A stretch of DNA of 58,310 nt from an uncultured Bacillota bacterium. Its GTDB lineage: Bacteria; Bacillota; Clostridia; Christensenellales; Borkfalkiaceae. Position 1 is the first letter of the stretch, and every line of letters starts with the position of its first letter. This document shows positions 12,506 to 19,758 of this stretch, piece after piece. The stretch spans positions 1-58,310 of the forward strand of contig CASDTU010000023.1 in assembly GCA_949283775.1 (NCBI GenBank), in the 5' to 3' direction. A model generated the notes under the pieces. It saw nothing but the letters and a program-made list of their open reading frames with translations. It did not search any database and was not told the origin of the DNA. Both the position numbers and the translations under genes were made by a program.

Positions 12506-12517
12506 AGGAGCGCTATC

Positions 12518-12589
12518 GTGTCCGTTGGATTCCCCATAGCGGTAAGTAAAAAGTATCTAAAAGAAAAACAAAACAGCAGAGATCCTTAG
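12518..12589 (+). CDS. Possible 23-residue ORF after the zinc-ribbon gene
   Basis: A GTG at 12518 lies 7 nt after an AAAGGAG ribosome site that overlaps the stop of the zinc-ribbon gene. The frame runs 23 codons and ends inside the terminator stem (12570-12609). The peptide is basic (start SVGFPIAVSKKYLKEK). It may be a real coupled micro-ORF or only a chance frame. The good Shine-Dalgarno spacing is the main support. Confidence 0.3.
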   Translation: MSVGFPIAVSKKYLKEKQNSRDP

Positions 12590-12609
12590 AAAAGGATCTC
12601 TGCTGTTTT
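12570..12609. terminator. Two-way intrinsic terminator (18-bp perfect stem)
   Basis: The arms 12570-12587 and 12592-12609 are perfectly complementary over 18 bp around a 4-nt loop. Both flanks are A/T tracts (AAAACAG... and ...CTGTTTT), so it can stop the zinc-ribbon transcript on the plus strand and the LtaS-like transcript on the minus strand. Confidence 0.9.
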
Positions 12610-12624
12610 CTGTATAGAATACTC

Positions 12625-15093
12625 TTAAACGGCTTTTTTTACATACCGATCGATATCTCTATACTTGAAATAATCAATCGCGTACATAATTTCTATATTT
12701 TCCTGCCGCGTATAATAATCAGACGTCTTTGCCAAAAACTCCTCTACCGGATCGGACAAAAGTTCCCGATGGTCCTGTGATGTCTCGTCGTCGGTTTCAA
12801 AGATCGCATCCAGATTATAAACGATCACGCCCTCTTCTACATGGATAAACTCTGCGACGTCGGCTGCCTCATACTGTCTTTTTTCGCCCTTCGTCAAAAT
12901 CGAAACCGTTTCCTCTTTTATTTCAACAGCGCCGTCTTTGGAAATCCAGGATCCGTCTTGCTGTTCCTGCGCCAAAATATAGACCAAATCACCGTTGGTA
13001 TAAATGTAATCGTTAAACAACCCGGATTCCCGGCTTACAAAAACCGATTCCGGTTCATCGAAAACGCTGATCCCCTGATATAAATTACAGTTATACCGAA
13101 AACCCAGCAAATCTAAAATCGTTGGCAGGATATCCAAAGTATTGCAAAATTTCGTAAGTTTTACGCCTCCTATATCTTTTTCGGGAGGTTTATGTTGCAA
13201 CGCATAATAAAATTTGCCTGAATAGATCGAATCTTTCACGTCCTCATTCTTATATTCTAAGCCGGCATACAATTCGTCCGATATGTTTAAAGACATACAT
13301 TTCCCTGACCACAGAAAGAACGGAATATTATACAATACCGTATTCCACTGTATTCCGTTCTCTACGCCCTTTAAAGCGTATTGCTGTCCGGAATAATAGC
13401 TGTTATGATCCGCGTAAAAGATAAACGTAGTATTTTCCAAAGTTCCTGCGGTTTGCAAATCATAGATCAATCGGTTCACACCCACATCCAAATCCATCAT
13501 CGCGGCCTGGTATCGCTTGTAGCGAAGGTACACGTCTGTCAATGTCCCCTCTTCGTCCGTTGCCGACAAAGTGATTTGCGGAGTCCCTTCAATAAAGTCT
13601 TCCGCGTTCGGGTAACCGTTTATCCGTTCGTAGTATTCTTCCAGATCTTTCAACTGATATTTTTTGGATAACTCTTCTTTTTGTTTGTCCGTCAAATCGG
13701 AAGTATAGTCGCCGTATTGAACCAAATCTTCATATCCGCCGTGCGTCGTAAGCGTCATCATCATCGTAAAAAACGTCTCGTCGCCGCTCAAATAATTAAC
13801 GGTCGTAAATTCATTCAAATATTGTGAAAACACTTCACTGTCGCGCGTCATATCATAAAAATCAGTCGCTTTGTTATAGTTTTTCATTCGCGACATATTA
13901 TCTTTAAAATAAGCGTTGTCAAATCCGTACAACGAGCCAAAAGTTTCATTCCGTTTATAGAATGTACCGGAATTGGCATGAAAATAGTTGGTCGTATATT
14001 GATTTTCATGCAAAATATTCGGCAAAGAGAAGGAAAAATTGTGATCCAAAAGGCCCTGCGGATTGCTGATCGATGGCGTTATGGAATTTTCCAGTTCGCT
14101 CGGATAACTGCCGAGGATCGAAAGAGCTTCGGAATGATTTGTCTTATCGCGCGCATAATACTGCGTCATGGCAATGCCCTGATTTGCCAAAGCATACAGC
14201 GTCGGGGTGTACATCCGATTGATTGCATACCATTCTCCCGACTCTATAACGATCAGAACAATGTTCTGTCCGGCAAAATCGCCCGTTAAAATGTTGTCTG
14301 ACGCTCCGTATTCCGTCAGTTGCAAGTTATCAAGTTCATCGCTCCACTTTTCGTCTGAAAAGAAATATTCGTCCAAAGCGTCAAGATTTTCTTCTAAAAC
14401 ATCTTCATCCACCTCTCCGGAAAAAAGCGGATCCGTTTTCAGAAAATTTCCGATATTTTTATAGTAAAAGCCGAAAGAACCGAATTTCCGAAAGGCTTTT
14501 GCGGAAAGAAATTGCGTATCAAAGAGATACGAATCATCCTTATAAATATAAAATTCATCGTCCGTTGACGCACGCGTAAAGCCGTCTGTCTGCAAATAAT
14601 ATGCGGTTACGGAAACGCCGGAAGCAAGGCAGAACGTAAACAGCAGGACAATTAAAGTTTGAAAACGAAAATTATGTTTTGCTCTGTATTTGCGCAGAGA
14701 AAACAAGATGGCCGCTTCGGCAATCAGAAACAACGTCATCGTTACCAAAAACGGAATATTGATGAATTGATTGTCAAACACGCCTCCAAGTTCGAACATC
14801 AGGTTCAGCATGCTCAAATCAAATACCAAACCGCTCATGGAATACAGAGAAACGTTTGCAATGGAAACCAAAATTTGTGCGAGCAATATAACAAGGATGG
14901 CGATCCCCTGCGCAATAAACGTCGGAATAATAAACAGGATTGCGGCGATCAAAAACAGAACCGCAATATCCAACCAAAAATAAGAGGGAAAGAGCCCTAT
15001 CCCCATCACGTTAAAAGTAATAAATTCAATTAAAAGAGCGACAAAAAAATAACTGCCCGCAAACAATGATTTCTTAATGAGCAAACTTTTCAT
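12625..15093 (-). CDS. LtaS-type membrane phosphoglycerol transferase / sulfatase-fold protein
   Basis: An 822-residue membrane enzyme of the lipoteichoic-acid-synthase type, expected to move glycerol-phosphate units from phosphatidylglycerol onto a cell-surface acceptor. Five membrane helices fill about residues 10-165. An extracytoplasmic alkaline-phosphatase/sulfatase domain follows. A metal-ligand Glu284 lies in IVIESGEW. The catalytic Thr318 lies in DKTNHSE, matching the K-T-x-x-S-E pattern of LtaS. Further motifs are MTLTTHGGY and YADHNSYYSG (Asp-His metal ligands). It is longer than the roughly 650-residue Bacillus and Staphylococcus LtaS because of a C-terminal extension of about 150 residues. 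Whether it makes LTA or another glycerol-phosphate polymer is unknown. It is probably last in a lysC-containing run. Confidence 0.82.
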   Translation of the reverse strand: MKSLLIKKSLFAGSYFFVALLIEFITFNVMGIGLFPSYFWLDIAVLFLIAAILFIIPTFIAQGIAILVILLAQILVSIANVSLYSMSGLVFDLSMLNLMFELGGVFDNQFINIPFLVTMTLFLIAEAAILFSLRKYRAKHNFRFQTLIVLLFTFCLASGVSVTAYYLQTDGFTRASTDDEFYIYKDDSYLFDTQFLSAKAFRKFGSFGFYYKNIGNFLKTDPLFSGEVDEDVLEENLDALDEYFFSDEKWSDELDNLQLTEYGASDNILTGDFAGQNIVLIVIESGEWYAINRMYTPTLYALANQGIAMTQYYARDKTNHSEALSILGSYPSELENSITPSISNPQGLLDHNFSFSLPNILHENQYTTNYFHANSGTFYKRNETFGSLYGFDNAYFKDNMSRMKNYNKATDFYDMTRDSEVFSQYLNEFTTVNYLSGDETFFTMMMTLTTHGGYEDLVQYGDYTSDLTDKQKEELSKKYQLKDLEEYYERINGYPNAEDFIEGTPQITLSATDEEGTLTDVYLRYKRYQAAMMDLDVGVNRLIYDLQTAGTLENTTFIFYADHNSYYSGQQYALKGVENGIQWNTVLYNIPFFLWSGKCMSLNISDELYAGLEYKNEDVKDSIYSGKFYYALQHKPPEKDIGGVKLTKFCNTLDILPTILDLLGFRYNCNLYQGISVFDEPESVFVSRESGLFNDYIYTNGDLVYILAQEQQDGSWISKDGAVEIKEETVSILTKGEKRQYEAADVAEFIHVEEGVIVYNLDAIFETDDETSQDHRELLSDPVEEFLAKTSDYYTRQENIEIMYAIDYFKYRDIDRYVKKAV

Positions 15094-15149
15094 CAGAAAA
15101 AAGACCTCTTTTCCTCGCTGTAACGTCTAAAATCGCTTTAACACGCAAA

Positions 15150-16484
15150 TCAATTTTGAGTTTTTTGAAAAAATTCACGGTAAATTGCCCGCACGCATTT
15201 TTCGTAATCGTCGTTATCGATTCCGACGATAATATTGATTTCGCTAGATCCCTGATCGATCATACGAATATTGATCCCCGCTTCAGACAATGCAGAGAAC
15301 AACCGGGCAGACGTTCCTACGCTGGACGTCATTCCGTGCCCCACTGTGGCGACCAGGGCAATGTTTTCCAGTATGCGGATATAATCCGGCTTCACCGCAT
15401 CGGAAATCTGCCGGATCAGTTTATCCAGAACGCCTTCCGCCAAATATTTGCTCTCGATCACCAAAGAGAGCGTATCAATACCCGAAGGCATATGCTCGAA
15501 ACATATACCGTCCTGTTCGAGAACGGAAAGCACTTTACGCGCAAATCCGATCTCCGAATTCATCATAGATTTTTCCAAAAACAAAACGGTAAAGTCCTTC
15601 TTGCCGGCGATGCCTGTAACGATATTGTTTCCTTTGACATATTTTTTGGAAGGCAGGATCAAAGTTCCCGCGTCTTCCGGACGAAAGGTATTCTTAATTT
15701 TGATCGGGATATCCCCCTTGCGCACGGGAAAAATCGAATCCGCATGCAAAACGTTTGCTCCCATATACGAGAGTTCGCGAAGCTCTTTAAAAGAGATATT
15801 CTCGATCTTTTCCGGGTGGTTGACGATCCTCGGATCGCACGCGAGAAAACCGCTCACATCCGTCCAATTTTCATACAGATCCGCATTGACGCCTCTTGCG
15901 ACAATGGACCCGCTTATATCGCTTCCGCCCCTTGAAAATGTTTTGATATTTCCGTTTATATCTGTTCCGTAAAAGCCAGGTATCACGGCATTTTCGCAGT
16001 TTTGCAAAGCCGCGCGAATTGCTTTATAGGATTTCTCTTCATCAAACAAACCGGCTTTGTTAAAAAAGATTATGTCCTTTGCGTCAACAAACTTCCAATT
16101 TAACTTTGCAGCAACGATCCGCGCATTTAGATATTCTCCTCTCGATGCGGTAAAATCCGAACTCTTCCTCTCTTCGATTTCCTTTTCGGTCTCGTTTAAA
16201 ATCTCTTCGATCGAAAAGCCGTCCATCCCGAGTTCCCGAACAATGGACGTAAAGCGTGTTCTTATCTTTGAAAACGCCTCTCCGCACTGTCCCGTTTCGT
16301 TACATTCTCGATAACATGCGTACAGCAGATCCGTTACTTTAATGTCTTCGGAATATCTTTTTCCGGGAGCGGAAACTACCACATATTTTCTGGAAGGATC
16401 GCTTCGGATAATGTCCGTTACGCGCGTAATATTGGTTCCGTCCGCCAAAGAAGAGCCGCCAAATTTGCAAACTATCAAGCTCAT
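15150..16484 (-). CDS. lysC: Aspartate kinase
   Basis: Phosphorylates aspartate, the first step towards lysine, threonine, methionine and diaminopimelate. The 444 residues include the kinase motif KFGGSSLAD (about 7-15), the substrate region FSRGGSDISGS, and a C-terminal tandem ACT regulatory region (roughly 300-444) that usually senses lysine or threonine. The start codon overlaps the end of the DUF1015 gene by 4 bp, so the two are translationally coupled. No L-box riboswitch is visible, since the gene lies inside an operon. Which end product inhibits it cannot be read from the sequence; the paralog symbol is by analogy. Confidence 0.88.
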   Translation of the reverse strand: MSLIVCKFGGSSLADGTNITRVTDIIRSDPSRKYVVVSAPGKRYSEDIKVTDLLYACYRECNETGQCGEAFSKIRTRFTSIVRELGMDGFSIEEILNETEKEIEERKSSDFTASRGEYLNARIVAAKLNWKFVDAKDIIFFNKAGLFDEEKSYKAIRAALQNCENAVIPGFYGTDINGNIKTFSRGGSDISGSIVARGVNADLYENWTDVSGFLACDPRIVNHPEKIENISFKELRELSYMGANVLHADSIFPVRKGDIPIKIKNTFRPEDAGTLILPSKKYVKGNNIVTGIAGKKDFTVLFLEKSMMNSEIGFARKVLSVLEQDGICFEHMPSGIDTLSLVIESKYLAEGVLDKLIRQISDAVKPDYIRILENIALVATVGHGMTSSVGTSARLFSALSEAGINIRMIDQGSSEINIIVGIDNDDYEKCVRAIYREFFQKTQN

Positions 16485-17674
16485 TTTTTTATCTCCCTGC
16501 CTTCAATATAGTACCTTTTTTCTTCACTTTCCCCCATCGAAAATGTTTTGCGCGGCAAACTTCCGTATTGTTTTACCAGCGCAAAAAGATCGGCCTTATT
16601 CATCTTCGGCAAATAAATTCCGACGCAATCCGAATTTTGTTCGGTAAGGCTGCGAAGTTCTTCTTCTCCGTGTATATAATCCACTTCGCCGCCGAATTCC
16701 GCAATGTATTTGGAAATATATGTATCGACTCCGGCCACAGCCGCCGGCACATCGTCTGCCACGCCGAACGGGCGCTTTTCGCCGCCGACGTAAACGGCGC
16801 CCTCTCCCGTTCCGAACGGAAGCAGGCCCTGTAAAAATTTTTTCGGATCGACCCCTTTCACCACGCGGTGGATCGCTTCAAACGTAATTCCGCTGTCATA
16901 GAGATTGACCGCCTCGCACAAAGCGTATCTGGCGGGATGCGTTTCTCTTTCTTTTTCCGTCAAAGTTTTCCGAATTTGATTCCATGCTTCCTTGGCGGTG
17001 GCGAGAGAATGGTTCCCGTCGCCGACCATAAACAGCAAACCGTCCTTTTCGATTTTGGAAAAGGAATCAATGACTTTTTTGGTATCGGAAATAAATTTGC
17101 CTCGGATATGCCCACCGCCCATGTTCAGCTCTGTATCGTACAGGAGCGGCAGATCTGCATTTTTTTTCAGATCACCGAGCACAATGTCTTCGGGATCGTC
17201 GTACAGCAGCAAAATGTGCGGAAATTCAATTTCCGCAGCCTTGCGGATCTTTAAACGCGGAGGAATTCTCTCCAAGATAGTCGCTTCCGTGGCACGGATC
17301 GCAGCGTCGCTGTGCTTTTCATACGAATATTGTTCCAGATCGACCGCCAGAACGATACCATAGCGGATCGGCGAAATCTTAGTTTTTCTCTCAACCAAAA
17401 CAAAGCCTTTCGGAAGCTTCCGAAAAACATTCGCTTTGCGATAGTCTTTCATCGCCGCGGCTATTTTTTGGATCAGTTCTTCGCTCTCCGATAAATAGAT
17501 TTCCGGCAAAGTCAAACGCAAAGTCGAAGGCTGCTCGCTGACGATCGACTCCACCGTTTCCCAATACTGAGGATCGGAAGTGTGTTGGTCGCAGGCAATT
17601 ACGGCCCATTTATATAAATCGATATTCGCAGCAGGTAAAAGTATTTCCGGCGCGATGATGCAAGATGCGTGCAT
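16481..17674 (-). CDS. DUF1015 family protein
   Basis: A 397-residue cytoplasmic protein with the conserved features of the DUF1015 family: the start APEILLPAANIDLYKWAVIACDQHTS, the central GDGNHSLATAKEAW stretch resembling a nucleotide or phosphate site, and a C-terminal MGESEEKRYYI region. The biochemical role is not established; in some genomes relatives sit near serine or aspartate-family genes. Here the stop overlaps the aspartokinase start by 4 bp, so a link to aspartate metabolism is plausible but inferred. The start at 17674 has a GGAG site 6 nt upstream. It follows the small CdaR-like ORF by 56 bp. Confidence 0.8.
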   Translation of the reverse strand: MHASCIIAPEILLPAANIDLYKWAVIACDQHTSDPQYWETVESIVSEQPSTLRLTLPEIYLSESEELIQKIAAAMKDYRKANVFRKLPKGFVLVERKTKISPIRYGIVLAVDLEQYSYEKHSDAAIRATEATILERIPPRLKIRKAAEIEFPHILLLYDDPEDIVLGDLKKNADLPLLYDTELNMGGGHIRGKFISDTKKVIDSFSKIEKDGLLFMVGDGNHSLATAKEAWNQIRKTLTEKERETHPARYALCEAVNLYDSGITFEAIHRVVKGVDPKKFLQGLLPFGTGEGAVYVGGEKRPFGVADDVPAAVAGVDTYISKYIAEFGGEVDYIHGEEELRSLTEQNSDCVGIYLPKMNKADLFALVKQYGSLPRKTFSMGESEEKRYYIEGREIKK

Positions 17675-17730
17675 AGAATTCTCCGTAAATTTTCAGTCCG
17701 TACTTTTTTTTAGTTTATCGTATACAAAAA

Positions 17731-17850
17731 TCAACCGCCATAATTGATGACAATAAAAACAAATACGGCTAAGGCAATGGCCAAAAGTTTGATCGGTATA
17801 TTGTCAATAAATACACCCGCTATTTTTCTCCAAAAACTTTTTTCCCTCAT
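17731..17850 (-). CDS. 39-residue single-pass membrane protein resembling the CdaR/YbbR anchor
   Basis: The ATG at 17848-17850 overlaps the cdaA stop in the arrangement ATGA, a strong sign of translational coupling. The peptide begins with charged residues (REKSFWRK), then reads IDNIPIKLLAIALAVFVF, one membrane helix, and ends INYGG before the stop. CdaR (YbbR), the usual partner of CdaA encoded just after it, begins with a similar short basic segment, an N-x-x-x-K-[IL]-L-[AS] helix and a V-N exit, then has several external YbbR domains. Here all YbbR domains are missing, and the next gene is DUF1015, not glmM. It could be a reduced CdaR still binding CdaA in the membrane, or a truncated relic. 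The overlap and intact helix favour a kept function. Confidence 0.65.
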   Translation of the reverse strand: MREKSFWRKIAGVFIDNIPIKLLAIALAVFVFIVINYGG

Positions 17851-18671
17851 ACTCTTTTTCTCCCGTCCGCACTTAAATCTTTCCAATAATAATCATTCAG
17901 CGTCTTTTTCAGCAAATCGTAATCCGCATAGCGGGAAATTTTGCCGCGCTGCGCGATCGTAATAATCCCTGTCTCTTCCGAAACGATCAGCGCGATCACA
18001 TTGGACGTTTCCGTTATGCCGATACCTGCCCGATGCCGTGTTCCCAATTCTTTCGGTATATTCACATTCTGCGTCAAAGGCAAAAAACAGCCGGCTGCCT
18101 GGATCTTATAATTGTTGATGATCATGGCTCCGTCATGCAGCGGCGCTTTCGGGAAAAAGATCCCCTCGATCAGCTGTGAAGAAATCTTTGCGTCCAACAA
18201 CACGCCGCTCTCTAAAATCTGAGAAGGTATATTGTCGTTGGATAAAATGATCAAAGCGCCGACATTATCTTTGGACAAATTCTGAAGGGCCTTAATGATA
18301 TCGGATACGTACCGCTCCACTTCATCTTTGGAAACAAGCGTCTGATGTCCCTGTTTTTCCGAAAGGCCGGTAAAGGTCTTCATGTTTAAAATATCCCGTT
18401 TGACTTCCACATTGAAAATTACAAGGACTAGTCCCGCCAATACCATCGGGATCACGATAAAGGCTTCCGCATTCAATCCGTCTTCCGAAATAAAAACAAT
18501 ACCGGTCGCAAAGACCAATAATGAAAAAACGACGATCACTCCTCGGACATTGCTGTTTTTCAATATTCTGAAAACGTAATAGAACATGAGCGCAAATAAA
18601 AGAATAATCAAGACGTCAACTGCATTAAATCCAATAAACACGTCCTTTATTTTTTTCACAAATTCTGACAT
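17847..18671 (-). CDS. cdaA: Diadenylate cyclase CdaA (c-di-AMP synthase)
   Basis: Makes the second messenger c-di-AMP from two ATP, controlling potassium, osmolyte uptake and cell-wall balance. The 274 residues comprise three N-terminal membrane helices (within about residues 15-90) and a DAC domain with the diagnostic PLHDGAMI (DGA) and TRHRAGIG (RHR) motifs. Length and layout match CdaA/DacA rather than DisA. The stop overlaps the start of the CdaR-like anchor by 4 bp. Normally cdaA-cdaR-glmM is found; glmM is absent here. The start at 18671 follows a GGAG site. It is separated from holA by 73 AT-rich bases. Confidence 0.95.
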   Translation of the reverse strand: MSEFVKKIKDVFIGFNAVDVLIILLFALMFYYVFRILKNSNVRGVIVVFSLLVFATGIVFISEDGLNAEAFIVIPMVLAGLVLVIFNVEVKRDILNMKTFTGLSEKQGHQTLVSKDEVERYVSDIIKALQNLSKDNVGALIILSNDNIPSQILESGVLLDAKISSQLIEGIFFPKAPLHDGAMIINNYKIQAAGCFLPLTQNVNIPKELGTRHRAGIGITETSNVIALIVSEETGIITIAQRGKISRYADYDLLKKTLNDYYWKDLSADGRKRV

Positions 18672-18744
18672 ACACTTCTCCGTAGCTTTACCATATTTAT
18701 TATTTTACATTAAATCGAAAAAAAAATAAAGCAATTGCATACTG

Positions 18745-19752
18745 CTAAGCAATGTTATTTGCTTCCAACGTAAAAAATAATGCGGCGTTGATCTTCAATA
18801 AAGCGCTTTGCGGCGTCAATTCTCCGCTTTTTACGGCATTGATCCCCTTTACGATCGCAGAGTAACTCTCTTTCACTTTTTTCAGCCCTATCATGTCCGC
18901 CTGCCTTCGATTTGCTTTTACCGCAAACTCCTTCATGTTTAAAATTTTAGCGGTTTCGGCATCCGTTTTTTTCAGTAACGAAATTTCAAACATTGTACGG
19001 TAATACGAACAGACGATATTCAATATCGACATCTCGTCGAGTCCCTTCGCCAAAAGCTCGTTCATCACCGACAGGTATTTGTTATAATTTTTCATGCCCA
19101 GCGCGTTTGTCATTTCATAAGCTTTGTAATTAGAATCTTTATAGACGACCGCATCCACGTCTTCGACGGAAAGTTTTTTTCCGCCCTGCGCATAAGCAAC
19201 CAATTTATCCGTTTCGCCCACGATCCTTGCCATATCGCCGAGACAGTACTGCATCACTCTCTCACAGGTCTCCGTATCGGCTTCGATTCCGCTTCGTTTG
19301 AATTTTGTATAGATCCAGCGCAAAACGGTTTCTTCATCCGCTCTGGAACAATCCACCGTTACAACGTTCGGCGCTTTTTTCAAATCAAAATATTTCCCCT
19401 TCGGAGCTTGCGAGTTGATGATTAGCAGAATCGTTGTTTCCTGCGGCGACGCAAAATATTTTTTCAAATACGTTTCGTACTCTTTTTCGCTCGGATAAAA
19501 ATCCGTAACTTTGACAATCCGCTTTTCACTCAGAAACGGAAAACTGTCCAACGCGCTGATAAGCTCTTGCAGGGAGGCACCCTTTAAATTTTCGCCCTCA
19601 AAAGTGCTGAAATTTAAAGACGGTTCAGATAAAAATTTATCTTTCAATAAGCTTTCGCCCTTTTCTTTAAAATATTGCTCTTCGCCCTCAAACAAATACG
19701 CGGGCGAAGGCTTTGCTTCTTTAAGGCTTTTTTTCAGCTGTAAAAATTTCAT
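18745..19752 (-). CDS. holA: DNA polymerase III subunit delta
   Basis: Clamp-loader wrench subunit that opens the beta sliding clamp. The 335 residues show the HolA pattern: the N-terminal YLFEGEEQYFKEKGE, the fold of an AAA+ protein without a working Walker A, a central RADEETVLRWI...ARIVGETDKLVAYA segment and a C-terminal collar domain (ALLKINAALFFTLEAN). It lies 6 bp after comEC, the usual comEC-holA order in Firmicutes and many other bacteria; the rpsT gene often found nearby is missing. A GAGGTGAT site precedes the ATG. Confidence 0.92.
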   Translation of the reverse strand: MKFLQLKKSLKEAKPSPAYLFEGEEQYFKEKGESLLKDKFLSEPSLNFSTFEGENLKGASLQELISALDSFPFLSEKRIVKVTDFYPSEKEYETYLKKYFASPQETTILLIINSQAPKGKYFDLKKAPNVVTVDCSRADEETVLRWIYTKFKRSGIEADTETCERVMQYCLGDMARIVGETDKLVAYAQGGKKLSVEDVDAVVYKDSNYKAYEMTNALGMKNYNKYLSVMNELLAKGLDEMSILNIVCSYYRTMFEISLLKKTDAETAKILNMKEFAVKANRRQADMIGLKKVKESYSAIVKGINAVKSGELTPQSALLKINAALFFTLEANNIA

Positions 19753-19758
19753 TTTCGA

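Noticed and set aside
15156-15935. Long plus-strand ORF antisense to aspartokinase (259 codons)
   Set aside because: The opposite strand encodes a complete, conserved aspartokinase; the antisense frame lacks a ribosome site and recognisable motifs.
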